The notes under the pieces are model-generated. The model did no database searches. It was not told the DNA's origin and saw nothing but the letters and a program-made list of their open reading frames with translations. From Gordionus sp. m RMFG-2023 (lineage: Eukaryota; Nematomorpha; Gordioida; Chordodea; Parachordodidae): 64,000 nt of DNA. Location: contig NC_088776.1 of NCBI RefSeq assembly GCF_954871325.1, positions 31,420,508 to 31,484,507 on the forward strand, given 5' to 3'. Shown one piece after another: positions 57,801 to 61,760 of this stretch; positions within the stretch are counted from its first letter, which is position 1, and each line of letters opens with the position of its first letter. The position numbers were made by a program, and so were the translations under genes.

Positions 57801-59664
57801 GGTCTAGTCAACTGTTTTTGGGCAAGTTATAAATAGGGCAATTTCTTTAAATAAACCTTTTATATAAAAATTTTAGGTGATTTATTTGATAAACAGGTTC
57901 ATTAAAATAGTAATAATTATGATATAATTAAAAATATTAAAAATAGCATTTCAGAGTATTTGATTATAATTGACCGGTCAAATATACTTTCGGTGAATGG
58001 ATCGGATTGATCCTGGCTTACAATGTGAGGTAGGTGAGTAATAAATCTTATTATGGGTATTTTAAATGTATTTTTTTAAAGATATTAATTTTTAAATCAT
58101 GAGAAATTAATTACACGCACGGTAGATAAATATTAAACTATATCAGAATAATAATATACTTAAAAATATTACTTAGTTCATTCATGGTTGTTAAAGAATC
58201 TCCATGTGAAATCTGAGGAAAGGTTTGACTAGCCCGTATTAAACTGGTGTCAAATAACTTGTCTTTTTGAAATGATGTGGACAAAGAATAGGATTTATCC
58301 ATACTTTTTGGACTAACAGTACAAGATTTATTATAAGTATATGGCACATTTTCGATGACCTGAGAGTTCGAATGATTGACCGGAATAAGCTTAGGATATA
58401 TAATTTCTTGCGGTTGAGGTTTCGTAACAGGGTAAATAGTTTGGATTTGTCTCGTGTTGCAATTTGACGAATAGGGATAGGGATATCCAAGTGAGGTGCC
58501 ATGATTTATGCTACGTGAATTAGTGTATGCCGAAGTAATTTGATGTTTAATATCCCTTGCGTTGTTATTAAAATGGCATTGGCCGGGTGAGTAATTATCA
58601 AAATAAGCTGGATAATCATTGTTAAAATTTTTGTGAGATATTTGCAAAGTCGGTAGATGATAATCAAGGTGAGAATTTTTATAATCGTTATTTATGATGG
58701 GATGCGTGACTTTGTTGTAATAATTATAATAAGGGGATATAATTACCGAGTCATTATAACCATTAAAATAATCATAATTCGGGGATGCGTAATTTCGAAT
58801 CGCCACAGAAGTATGATTATTGGTATCAATTCCAGGCAGATCCCATACATTATTCGTGTTTTCTTTTGACATCATATATGATTGGGTGTAGGCTGAATTC
58901 TGGTAGCTAAGATGTGGAAGATCAAGATTTTGATTACAAGTTTCTGTGATTAATTCATGTTTAAAATTGCTCATCGTTTCTGGATAAAAATATTTTATAT
59001 TGTTAACGAAGTGGTGTTTAGAGTTTACATCTTGGGATTCATGTTTAACTGGGTAAATGTTGTTAGTAAACAAAGAATTTATCATAAAATTATGCGAAGG
59101 TGCTGGATTTTTGGAATAGTTGTTAAATTGGCTCAGGTACGAGTTAGTGTGGATAAATTCTTTTGCCCTTAAATTAGCATCTAAAAATGGGGGTTGATAA
59201 GGAGGAGATTTTAGTTTACGGTTAATGAGAAGAGAGTCGTGTTTAGAGGTAAGAGAAATTGTTTCCTTGCATTTTTTTTTCAGAAGTATAGCATCATTAT
59301 GCAATTGTCTCTTTTTCCCTTTATTGGTTGGTTTTTTCAAAGGATCGCACTCTAATAATTTTTTTATCATCGGGAATTCATTGTTATTTGGAAGATGACA
59401 ATTCATAGAATCGTATCGAATATTATTTGGATAAGATGCTGGATATGAGTTGTCAATTGATAATGGATTCTTTAGTCGTTCAAAATTGTTGAAAGGGTAA
59501 AATGAATAGTTTAGATTATGCATGGTATCGGTTAAATAAGTCATGGGCGCACCTGAAAATGGAAAATGTAAATCATTTTTGTGAACTTGGGATAAAATCG
59601 ACAAAGGGGGCATACTAAGGTTATTATTTGATAATGTTTTTTCTGTTTGGGCAGATGATATCAT
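12639..59664 (-). CDS. BCOR-like PRC1.1 corepressor, 11-exon gene model (1054 aa)
   Basis: Exons (minus, 5' to 3'): 59664-58173, 43593-43343, 21123-21072, 21031-20909, 20867-20712, 20133-19907, 14033-13875, 13681-13509, 13411-13266, 13105-12973, 12891-12639. All borders are GT..AG, all phases match, and lengths sum to 3165 bp (1054 codons plus stop). Residues 1-580 are low-complexity, Asn/Tyr/Ser/Pro-rich. Residues about 800-910 form three ankyrin repeats with BCOR-like words: SGETILH, NAGYTPLHEAC, LSDGTRPIHEA, SFGADPTLKTYTGK. Residues about 950-1050 resemble the PUFD domain, which in BCOR binds the RAWUL domain of PCGF1 in nuclear complex PRC1.1. The ankyrin-PUFD part is strong. Linking the two far 5' exons over 14.6 and 22 kb introns rests on phase and strand alone, so the N-terminus is tentative. 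Human BCOR is longer (about 1750 aa). Confidence 0.7.
12973..13105 (-). CDS. BCOR-like exon 10, linker and start of PUFD
   Basis: Acceptor ATTAG|CATCA (13106-13107) and donor AACAA|GTCGAT (12972-12971). Codes residues 927-970, ending DIIFEISDQPFVPACNLKIN. This matches the BCOR segment VFEFEFSETPLLPCYNIQV that leads into PUFD. An alternative acceptor ten bases downstream would put the exon out of phase. The intron to exon 11 is 81 nt. Confidence 0.78.
13266..13411 (-). CDS. BCOR-like exon 9, third ankyrin repeat
   Basis: Acceptor TTTTAG|GCCCAT and donor CTTAAAA|GTTGAA. Codes residues 878-926, PIHEAIEMDDICLVKILISF followed by GADPTLKTYTGK. The GADPTL-TY-G run is nearly the same as in vertebrate BCOR (GADPTLATYSG), the strongest single family marker in the gene. 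It is joined in phase to exon 8, completing an Arg codon in DGTR. Confidence 0.88.
13509..13681 (-). CDS. BCOR-like exon 8, second ankyrin repeat
   Basis: Acceptor AATATAG|GATTTA and donor ACCAG|GTCCTT. Codes residues 821-878: DLCLYLVHGKEFKESINVKE, then NAGYTPLHEACLSSSIDCVK and ILLKHGANPNCSLSDGTR. It aligns with BCOR around DNAGYCALHEACARG and GADVNCSAQDGTRPIHDA. The ankyrin signature TPLHEA is intact. The intron to exon 9 is 97 nt and to exon 7 is 193 nt. Confidence 0.88.
13875..14033 (-). CDS. BCOR-like exon 7, first ankyrin repeat
   Basis: Acceptor TATATAAG|AAACAG and donor CTCACC|GTATTA; exactly 53 codons, phase 0 at both ends (residues 768-820). The 3' part reads KIVPNKASGETILHTVCRRN, matching BCOR LIVNKGAGETLLQRAARLGY at the same distance before the next repeat. 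The 5' part has Cys-rich text (CETIVNQCDCPID) with no known match. The intron to exon 6 is 5.9 kb and holds two Sola-like elements. Confidence 0.82.
14323..14925. mobile_element. Degraded Sola-like MITE in a BCOR-like intron
   Basis: The left end GTCATCCCATGTCAAATGAG at about 14323 matches the terminus of the 15298-19426 element. A worn inverted counterpart runs at about 14770-14925, including ATTATCTCAGGTAATA, CATGTGCCTACAAATTTT and a C-run end. The inner 14.5-14.7 kb also resembles the inner part of that element's arm (ATAGATGGCATGGTATATG). No coding sequence. Ends and target duplication are not certain because of decay and the C-run. Confidence 0.6.
15298..19426 (+). mobile_element. Sola-like DNA transposon A, 4.1 kb, ~0.6 kb TIRs, 4-bp TSD
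   Basis: The left arm 15298-15897 and right arm 18843-19426 are long, well-matched inverted repeats with termini GGGTTATTCCATGTCAAA and TTTGACATGGAATGACCC (reading outward with small differences). A perfect 4-bp duplication TCAA flanks it (15294-15297 and 19427-19430). Between the arms lies a single plus-strand transposase-like gene (16512-18741). A 4-bp target duplication, GGG termini and a large transposase with a Cys-rich N-terminus suit the Sola superfamily, but the assignment is from memory, not a search. It sits wholly within the intron between BCOR-like exons 6 and 7, opposite in strand to that gene. Confidence 0.88.
16512..18741 (+). pseudogene. Sola-like transposase of element A, several breaks
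   Basis: From ATG 16512: a Cys-rich N-terminal module (CCNPLNKVNH, then ICNSCRYQLSK), a helical linker with Lys-rich text, a helix-turn-helix-like stretch (LPQGWSVNKIQKEFNVTSYM), ILVGASGTHTVCVCAIHQNV, a Cys knuckle CNPSQPKC-x4-CDQCPG, and the catalytic-looking part: DYSENYSFILQDEVQGFHWN, IYFSDGAASQYKNRKNF, then FFATAHGKNACDGIGGTVKR. The last three blocks hold candidate acidic catalytic residues of a DDE/D enzyme. It ends FPLKDDILVLPKSH to TAA near 18741. At least four breaks: frame changes near 16965 and 17430, a stop at 17873-17875, and TAG at 18094-18096 where element B has Trp (EWHF). It is unbroken by introns where B has one. Confidence 0.85.
19431..19906. other. Intron sequence, no gene
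   Basis: Rest of the 5.9 kb intron between element A and BCOR-like exon 6. Nothing recognised. Confidence 0.5.
19907..20133 (-). CDS. BCOR-like exon 6
   Basis: Acceptor AATATAG|GCTGGG and donor AATAAG|GTTTGC. It opens with two bases finishing a Ser codon from exon 5, then 75 codons: WERKKAESDYTINLIENILD, then HSKKGATYLHENKYPRHLDQ and SLMFNNSKLMVTNIQLNK. There is no low complexity and no known domain; it is conserved-looking text just ahead of the ankyrin repeats. Its frame extends through the 5' splice site in both directions only if splicing is assumed. The evidence is long open frame, good splice borders and phase match with exons 5 and 7. Confidence 0.7.
20206..20660. mobile_element. hAT-type MITE in a BCOR-like intron, 455 bp
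   Basis: Candidate 8-bp duplication TTTATAAA at 20198-20205 and 20661-20668. The ends TTGGGGTGCGATACTAATTT and the complement of the right end (TATGGAATGAATGTACCGAT) match loosely. Both halves are rich in CGATATT, ATCGG and GGCCGAT words. Lies in the 578-nt intron between exons 5 and 6. The AT-rich duplication could be chance. No coding sequence. Confidence 0.5.
20712..20867 (-). CDS. BCOR-like exon 5
   Basis: Acceptor TATAAAG|GTTCCG and donor CCAAA|GTTAAT. Codes GSEDDETVIDINKMLKCGKR, FYRHLSKPTIMIHFPLHLLI and NSQDQNTKPSDQS (about residues 640-691). It mixes an acidic patch with a basic/hydrophobic part; no domain recognised. Joined to exon 4 across a 41-nt intron and to exon 6 in phase 1. 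Support comes from phase and the coding look of the text. Confidence 0.62.
20909..21031 (-). CDS. BCOR-like exon 4
   Basis: Acceptor TTTGTTTAG|ATAAAG and donor TATTCCG|GTTTAA. Codes NKALKTLSSTKKCKSQILSI, KEDNNVTKANISTVFSFTEY and S, a Lys/Ser/Thr-rich stretch without a known domain. Introns on both sides are tiny (40 and 41 nt). Confidence 0.6.
21072..21123 (-). CDS. BCOR-like exon 3 (52 bp)
   Basis: Acceptor ATTTTAG|GATAAA and donor CTTCTA|GTAATT. Codes DKKVERFADSVKREKTS, charged and likely helical. Starts in phase 0, as exon 2 ends, and ends in phase 1, as exon 4 needs. Short exon, so evidence is mainly splice sites and phase. Confidence 0.55.
21124..22773. other. Intron sequence, no gene
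   Basis: Start of the 22 kb intron between exons 2 and 3. Around 21650-21720 an ATCGG-bearing stretch (GGCACATCCC) and around 21845-21995 a G-run/C-run pair may be remains of hAT MITEs, not resolvable by eye. Confidence 0.4.
22778..22885. repeat. Left terminal inverted repeat with GGCAATGTG cluster
   Basis: Holds four copies of GGCAATGTG or its variants, one as the palindrome GCAATGTGCACATTGC. The right end (about 32557-32686) has the complementary cluster. This repeated word is a candidate binding site for the enzyme that moves the element. Confidence 0.75.
23424..24640. repeat. Left array of the ~118-bp satellite-like repeat, about 11 units
   Basis: Eleven anchor words GTGACAATTGTCATAATCG occur at nearly even spacing of 112-120 bp. 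Each unit also has AACTTTTTTGAGTTTTTTTA, AAAGTAAATGGGTAAAAATA, TGTTTTGTAAACATG (palindromic), TTAATATTTCAGTGAAAGTG and CACTATGGAAAA. Each unit thus contains two short palindromes, CAATTG-centred and TGTTTTGTAAACATG-like. Units are highly alike, suggesting recent amplification or homogenisation. Confidence 0.92.
26006..26851 (-). pseudogene. Inverted duplicate of the transposase 3' half in the left arm of element B
   Basis: Open on the minus strand, 281 codons, nearly the same as the plus-strand text at 27940-28742: CNPALPKCFFGDCAQCPG, YITYKQWVTTDRTDLLTIT, VIQDEVQGFHWNKSQVTIHP, FFYFSDGAAAQYKNRKNLIN, HFWATSHGKSACGEVGGTVK. Only a few residue changes separate the two (for example AMIEI versus VMINEI). 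The first residues (MSNINSFLMQLLYI) come from the unique centre, so it does not begin like a true N-terminus. It lacks the Cys-rich N-terminal module and is read here as a by-product of arm growth. Whether it is expressed is unknown. Confidence 0.85.
27005..28945 (+). pseudogene. Sola-like transposase of element B, several frameshifts, one intron
   Basis: ATG at 27005 opens a Cys-rich N-terminus (CCNPFNLQKH, then ICSSCRQKLAK) homologous to element A. It continues through LPSNWTVRRIIEEFNISYHM, KIGFSKICDLRPENCVFVGS, the Cys knuckle CNPALPKCFFGDCAQCPG, VIQDEVQGFHWNKSQV, FFYFSDGAAAQYKNRKNL and FWATSHGKSACGEVGGTVKR. Frame changes lie near 27265, 27560, 27670 and 27850-27900. The part from 27935 on lies in the right arm. 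A 50-nt intron (28735-28784, GTATAT..TTAAG) separates ...KKNIKG from IEFSYIMEDEYEKEQ, then it ends ETKFYSN at TAA 28943-28945. Element A has no intron there and has about 120 more C-terminal residues. Confidence 0.85.
29800..31995. repeat. Right array of the ~118-bp repeat, about 19 units, inverted relative to the left array
   Basis: The complement of the left-array unit repeats about 19 times (AACGATTATGACAATTGTCA anchors from about 29877 to 31970). It is longer than the left array by about 8 units. Within it a block of about 580 bp (five units, about 30480-30960) recurs at about 31060-31545 with the same rare variants (TTTCGATTAAACATATTACA, CATTAAAAGATC), giving a higher-order duplication. 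Confidence 0.92.
32000..32686. repeat. Right A-rich spacer and terminal inverted repeat of the large foldback
   Basis: The A-rich run with repeated words (ATCAATCAAAAA, TTAGCGATCAAAA, ATTTATTAAAAAAA) is the complement of the left T-rich spacer at 22886-23420. It is followed by the GGCAATGTG-cluster terminus in complement, ending CATTGCCGCTAACA at 32686. Confidence 0.8.
32822..32934. mobile_element. Partial copy of the 6913-7334 hAT MITE (right part)
   Basis: Shares CCCGGCCGAAGGCCGGG, AAAAG..GGCCCG, a G-run/C-run hairpin (CTGGGGGCTTCGCCCCCAG) and CCTAGGAAAATCTTAGCTA with the right part of the MITE at 7210-7330. Two strong GC-rich hairpins within about 80 bp are very visible in this AT-rich DNA. 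The left half is missing. Confidence 0.75.
33345..33446. repeat. Three tandem copies of a 34-bp unit
   Basis: The unit TCATCAAATAAGACTACMGA-TCCGATATTTTTAA is repeated three times with one or two changes, within the hAT BED region. It also repeats part of the coding frame. Confidence 0.85.
33578..33790. mobile_element. Short MITE, ~210 bp, GTTGTTAA ends
   Basis: Begins TGTTGTTAAACGGCTCGATT and ends GGAGTTGTTAACAACA. Shares its inner text (ATTTTGCC..ACAGATAGCAAAGAGGTTTG, TCGAGGCTTAGGTAATAAT) with copies at 33966-34133, 61040-61245 and 63811-64000. Confidence 0.7.
33966..34133. mobile_element. Second copy of the ~200-bp MITE
   Basis: TGTTGTTAAACCGCCCGGCC at the left and CGGACAGTTTAAC at the right, with CCATCTATGAGCAAAATC and CCTACCTAATATTATTTTGG inside. 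More worn than the 33578 copy. Both lie in the ruined middle of the hAT element. Confidence 0.6.
34480..35764. other. Intron sequence, no gene
   Basis: AT-rich. A short frame at 35566-35751 has no recognisable domain. Around 34560-34640 the words ANRERLSMESAFVYKR-like on the plus strand may be more hAT remains. Confidence 0.4.
35765..38900 (+). mobile_element. RTE-like non-LTR retrotransposon (LINE), 5'-truncated and broken
   Basis: An apurinic-type endonuclease is followed by reverse transcriptase in one plus-strand array. Coding text begins near 35865 in the middle of the endonuclease's first strand and ends at 38602. The 3' tail to about 38880 has short hairpins (AACATTTTTCGAAATGTT, GCACGCACAAGTACGTGC). 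The sequence just before the coding part (35765-35864) is also found at 39110-39224, so it is probably target DNA rather than LINE. No poly-A tail or target duplication was fixed. Confidence 0.8.
35849..38602 (+). pseudogene. LINE ORF: APE endonuclease plus reverse transcriptase, multiple frame breaks
   Basis: Endonuclease: LDIVGIQETN, WSGIAFLIN, IVNLYTPP, YNIIILGDLNLKIG and later LSDHRIVV, the APE catalytic blocks. Reverse transcriptase: a thumb-side FSTDEIVKVIKKLRNNKAP (37040), FVDFSRTFDSVNHDALWR (37465), KGVKQGCTLSTFLFNI (37640), and the catalytic SYADDIAII near 37780. The C-terminal 246-codon frame (37862-38602) has TRLRIFNSTIIPILLFGGDL and RLQSFINNCLRTINGI, text known from RTE-like and related LINEs of invertebrates. 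Frames change at least near 36370, 36660, 37170, 37430, 37730 and 37850, so it is dead. The first residues of the endonuclease are missing. Clade is tentative. Confidence 0.82.
38944..39224. repeat. Tandem duplication, 138-bp unit x2
   Basis: GTAGCTGTTGTTTATTCAAC starts at 38944 and again at 39082; the two units are nearly identical through TTAGTTTGTAAAAATGTT. The second runs on to ATATAAACGA. The 3' 100 bp of the unit also lies at 35765-35864 just before the LINE. Confidence 0.88.
39225..40911. repeat. Segment bounded by ~60-bp direct repeats; origin unknown
   Basis: AAGAAAAAGAGAAAATAAAA, AGATT, AAAAATAATATTTT and TTACATTTCTTCAT occur at 39229-39285 and again at 40852-40905. Between them is AT-rich, partly coding-like DNA (near 39625-39790 words such as YIKSLKKYLLNNELTVEFL and DIFRIF in one frame) and an Asn-rich repeat. 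No known domain was recognised, so the element type, if any, is not named. Confidence 0.45.
39944..40110 (+). repeat. Three tandem copies of a 54-bp unit coding Asn-rich text
   Basis: The unit AATGATAATAATTGTAATAG onwards repeats three times with few changes. In the plus frame it reads NNCNRNRNYNNNNFRND per unit. The long minus-strand frame here (Ile-rich) is its shadow. Confidence 0.85.
40912..43342. other. Intron sequence, no gene called
   Basis: AT-rich. An 81-codon plus frame at 41691-41936 (with VKITGSGREPHLFKFINMK) has no recognised domain or clear splice partners and is left uncalled. Confidence 0.4.
43343..43593 (-). CDS. BCOR-like exon 2, Ser/Pro-rich (tentative)
   Basis: Acceptor ATCTTTGCAG|AACAAA and donor TTGAAA|GTATTT. 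Codes QTPNKALLPSGNNLDLTKDT, FGNISLNNGSEWSIEPTSQY and RNDRSPSSKSTHSIHEDPLS-PLCPDSP, disordered and with SP sites. It starts in phase 1, as exon 1 ends, and ends in phase 0, as exon 3 needs. No domain. The base composition is richer in G+C than flanking introns, as in exon 1. It is linked to this gene by strand, phase and absence of another host gene. Confidence 0.6.
43594..44737. other. Intron sequence, no gene called
   Basis: A minus-strand frame at 43919-44143 (KVRCNECLINAFITRQIKKE) has no partner or domain. A G-run lies near 43755-43765. Confidence 0.4.
44748..49362. mobile_element. Foldback element, 4.6 kb, ~1 kb inverted arms, 10-bp TSD
   Basis: The left arm 44748-45735 and right arm about 48345-49362 are inverted copies (for example ATGGGTCGATCTGGTCGACC versus its complement; CTTGCTCGCAAGTAT; AACTAGATTGGACAA; GCCAACTCATCTAGTCGG). 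A perfect 10-bp duplication TAGTTCTAAT flanks it (44738-44747 and 49363-49372). A 9-11 bp duplication points towards Mutator-like elements, but no transposase was found. Frames inside arms (45371-45583) are not host genes. The centre contains a piece of another repeat family (46264-47300). Confidence 0.82.
46264..47300. repeat. Second copy of the satellite-bearing element end, inverted
   Basis: GGTTCCATGTCAATTCAGCG at 46264 is the complement of the terminus at 6019. The next 350 bp have GCGAA words and the TCGACTA/AGTCGG text also found at 5640-6010. From about 46600 a worn ~118-bp array of about six units follows (GTGACAATTGCCATATAATC, TAAACATGTTAAATT). Lies inside the foldback element. It is an old copy compared with the 23-32 kb arrays. 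Confidence 0.72.
49734..52164 (-). mobile_element. hAT transposon copy 1, 2.4 kb
   Basis: Ends CAGTGTTGTTAAACGCTAC and TTTAACAACACTG are flanked by the perfect 8-bp duplication GTACGCAA (49726-49733 and 52165-52172). Sub-terminal regions repeat TAGCGCGCTATCGCTACCGC several times on both sides, likely transposase-binding sites. Carries one split transposase gene on the minus strand. The best-preserved of the three copies of this family in the window. Confidence 0.93.
49990..51771 (-). pseudogene. hAT transposase of copy 1, introns, at least one frameshift
   Basis: From ATG 51771: an acidic start (MCEIFEDIEISLENE), then a BED zinc finger (FPKFKKYFNLEEN, FRCKMCRKIISSNHTS, FNLKKHQN). An intron (GTAATA..TTTTAG, about 51380-51578) leads to TVHTSNYKEIEKYLKSFGV, QKLADKVIMNFIIDTVQPLS and MARILESFKEMKESL. 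A second intron (GTAAAA..TTTTAG) leads to AYLGVTAHWIDPKNLKRKSV, then a frame change near 50915, then MITDNGSNFLKAF, an acidic/Asn-rich insert (50600-50700), and the hATC dimerisation region ALPSSASAERLFSMAKLI-LSDCRSRLGDDSTEMLLLLK ending at TAA 49990-49992. The part between about 50130 and 50580 is poorly readable. Introns are inferred from splice words and from agreement with copy 2. Probably dead, but recently so. Confidence 0.85.
52379..53573 (+). mobile_element. hAT transposon copy 2, 1.2 kb deletion derivative
   Basis: The left end CAGTATTGTTAAAG and right end GATTAACAACTCTG are flanked by the perfect 8-bp duplication CGTTTCCG (52371-52378 and 53574-53581). Plus-strand text 52690-53280 matches the N-terminal half of copy 1 (IVESDSDNDINEME, VHTNSFKKMEKHLNNFGIG, QKLADKVIV, SADSWTHNTR at the exon end), with stops. 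The C-terminal half and hATC region are absent, so it is an internal deletion copy. It lies only about 215 bp from copy 1, in opposite orientation. Confidence 0.9.
53582..55131. other. Intron sequence, no gene
   Basis: AT-rich. Two short frames (54067-54255 minus, 54233-54496 plus) have no domain. Confidence 0.4.
55375..56482 (+). mobile_element. hAT transposon copy 3, 1.1 kb deletion derivative
   Basis: The left end CATTGTTAAAGTAGC and right end GTTTAACAACTTTG are flanked by the perfect 8-bp duplication CCAAAATC (55367-55374 and 56483-56490). Coding text: an N-terminal BED part (MSSQMDIQIDVS onwards), IEKHLKNFGIG, KLADKVIVDFIIDTVQPMSL, then directly the hATC region ISVERLFIKVKLILSDRRSR and RLGDDSIEM ending near 56210. 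The catalytic middle is missing, with a clean joint near 56095, so it is a deletion derivative that kept both ends. Also carries stops. Confidence 0.92.
56483..56594. repeat. 104-bp tandem duplication of hAT copy 3's right end with its target duplication
   Basis: After the target duplication CCAAAATCTAGATGT at 56483, a second copy of the element's right end (GACAAATAGCGATAGCGGTA, TTTAACAACTTTG) runs to 56586 and is followed again by CCAAAATCTAGATGT at 56587. The offset is 104 bp. Confidence 0.85.
56934..58172 (-). pseudogene. Fragment of a second hAT transposase family (about 57384-57677)
   Basis: On the minus strand, about 97 codons include HMAELYFQQFKNIIEELNL, then YPLVADNAANMKTAFRILKS, the DNA-x-NM block of hAT catalytic cores, and FNFMDVPHTYIMI. 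No ends or other domains could be fixed in the surrounding 1.2 kb, which is otherwise intron sequence. Unlike copies 1-3, whose matching block reads TDNGSNF, so this is another family. Confidence 0.6.
58173..59664 (-). CDS. BCOR-like exon 1, long low-complexity N-terminus
   Basis: ATG at 59664 with an in-frame TAA six bases upstream, so the start lies in this exon. The open frame runs 508 codons; I end it at donor GAACTAA|GTAATA (58172-58171) after 497 codons because that leaves the one base exon 2 needs. A second possible donor (TTTTTAA|GTATAT) would be out of phase. The text is rich in Asn, Tyr, Ser, Pro and His (YSFYPFNNFERLKNP, YNYYNKVTHPIINND), with one basic patch KKPTNKGKKRQLHNDAILLK near residue 120 that could be a nuclear signal, and no folded domain. 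Clear codon structure and higher G+C than neighbours make it a real exon. Membership in the BCOR-like gene is inferred, as BCOR also has a long disordered N-terminus. Confidence 0.72.
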
Positions 59665-60911
59665 AAGTTATGGCAATTAATTCATAATCAAAGCATGTAG
59701 AAAATCGTATTCAAATAATCAAGGCACCATTTTCTATGAAATCTAATAATAACTTTTCATAAAATGAAAGGGTATAATTTATTGATTTTTAAAATCGCAT
59801 AAAGTAACATTAAATGAAAGAGTCAAATAACCTTACATCTTAGTTTTAAGTAAAATCAAATTTTTTTGCAAGATCTCCTAAATTTTAGCATGGACAATTA
59901 TTTAGTTAAATTAAAAATAAAGTTTAGAAAATAGAAATATCAAATTTTTTAAAAAAAATCCTCGTTTCTATGGAGGGGGAAAGAAGTGTTAGTAAGCATA
60001 CCCAGATCAAAAATATTTCAATAGCACTCCTAATTCCCTATATTATGTGTAAAAGCTTTGATAACCGCAGTCATAAATTTGATAACGTTCTAAATTTTAA
60101 TTTGGTATAAAAACAATATACGGTAAAATATATAATTTATTTTTAAAAAAAAACAAATTATATTTAATGATTCTGAATAAATTTATAGGAAAAATTCCGA
60201 GATGTATTCTTAGGTCCAAGTAAATAAAATTGAATTTGATTATTATAGAATTAAAACGAATCATAGAAGCTTAGGTAATATTTGTTTAGCTAAAATTTTG
60301 ATTCTACCGATTTTTAAATATCAGATAAATCAAAGTTTTTAACAACACTAATTTTGACTAAATAAAATGTCACTCCCATACAAACATAATGCATTTAAGC
60401 TCAGGGTTTTTTCAAGAAAAATGGTAATATAAATTCTATATAGCTATTGCCAAATTAATACAAATATAGCTAAATTAGTGATCTACATATCAGACCCGAC
60501 ATGAATGAAATTTATTTTCTATAGCCCACTAAATTTTTCAAAAAAATATTACTTTTGGCGTGGCCCTGATTTATTAATATTAGTTAAGTTATCATCTGCT
60601 GGCTAAAATTAGTCACTTTAAATAATTTTAAATGAGATAGGACATTAGGAGTTTCATATTTTAAAATACGATGAAAAATTGATTTTTTATATTAATGATA
60701 GTATTTTTTTTATTATAATTGCTTTAGTGCTTCAATATTTTTCGGTCTATCTTAAATCTTGATATCAATTATTAGATATTTTTTGATTTTGATTTATACT
60801 ATTTACCAAAGGGATTAAAGTATTAAACTATATTTAATACTTGTTTAGCATTATTATTGACCCAAGTTTTAGAATTTGCTTTCAAAAGTTTGGCAAAATT
60901 CATGCATAATG
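59665..60911. other. Upstream region of the host gene; no gene seen
   Basis: AT-rich sequence upstream of the exon 1 ATG. A worn stretch at about 60230-60350 (AAGCTTAGGTAATATTTG, TTTTTAACAACAC) resembles the right half of the ~200-bp MITE. No promoter elements can be told from background. Confidence 0.4.
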
Positions 60912-61039
60912 CCTAAGACTGCGTCTTATGAGATTCATTATCAGGCAAACCCTTGGTCTGAGATTTTACTCGTATATGATTCTTCTAATATTATACATGA
61001 CCCTCTTCTCAGGGCTGAGTCTTTAAAATGCCAAAAAAA

Positions 61040-61245
61040 TCTTAACTAATGGGTGATAATGCCGATTTTTAACTCAATATTTTACCCATAAAAATATTAC
61101 GCAAACCTGAGGATTTTGTTCATAGACGGCACAAAAGTCTAGACATCTATTAGCGAAATCTCGTGGATTAGATAATATTTATGTAAAATTCTGAGTTAAC
61201 CGTTTTTAAAAATTGACTAAAAATTAGCCATTTAACAATACTTGC
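61040..61245. mobile_element. Third copy of the ~200-bp MITE, nested in a foldback arm
   Basis: Shares GAGGATTTTGTTCATAGACG, CATCTATTAGCGAAATCTCG and AGCCATTTAACAA with the 63811 copy. The matching point in the opposite arm of the foldback lacks it, which shows it is an insertion. Confidence 0.78.
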
Positions 61246-61535
61246 TACTTCGTCCCTATCGTAGCTACATTATCCTGCTCATTTGGGCAAGCTTCTTTGA
61301 ATCTTTTCAAAAAGGTTTCGAAATCAATAAGGAAAAAACACTTATCTCTCCTTTTTATAAACTAAAACAAAACATTGCTATCCACAATAATTCTGTCCAA
61401 TTATTTAATGTCTAAAGATTCTTGGCCCGAATTACTTAGCATTCTCCTAATTTTTTTATACGTTTTTTTTAAATAAAAAATGATTTTAAATTATATTATT
61501 TTGATATTGAATATAATGATATATTTTTGTCTTTT

Positions 61536-61760
61536 GTTTTATTGCCTCTAACTAAAGCGACCAAAACATCATGAAATTTTCCCTTGAAACGAGTAATAAG
61601 AAGTTACTCTTATAGCTTTTTCCAAGTTCCATATTTTTGATACACACTTCTTATTTTGCCTAGATCCATTTCAGAACGTGCGTTAAAACTGATTAATTCA
61701 TCTTCAAAATTTCAGGATGTTTTGGTCGCTTTAGTTAGAGGCAATAAAACAAAACAAAAT
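61536..61760. mobile_element. Small inverted-repeat element (~220 bp)
   Basis: Inverted ends of about 45 bp around ATTGCCTCTAACTAAAGCGA and CCAAAACATC, nearly perfect; centre about 130 bp. Located in the middle of the 60.9-62.5 kb foldback. It may be the foldback's own centre or a separate MITE. Confidence 0.72.

Noticed and set aside
58239-58502. Second minus-strand frame inside exon 1
   Set aside because: Lies in another frame of the long 497-codon exon; low-complexity shadow. The plus-strand frames at 58657-58869 and 58957-59172 are likewise shadows.
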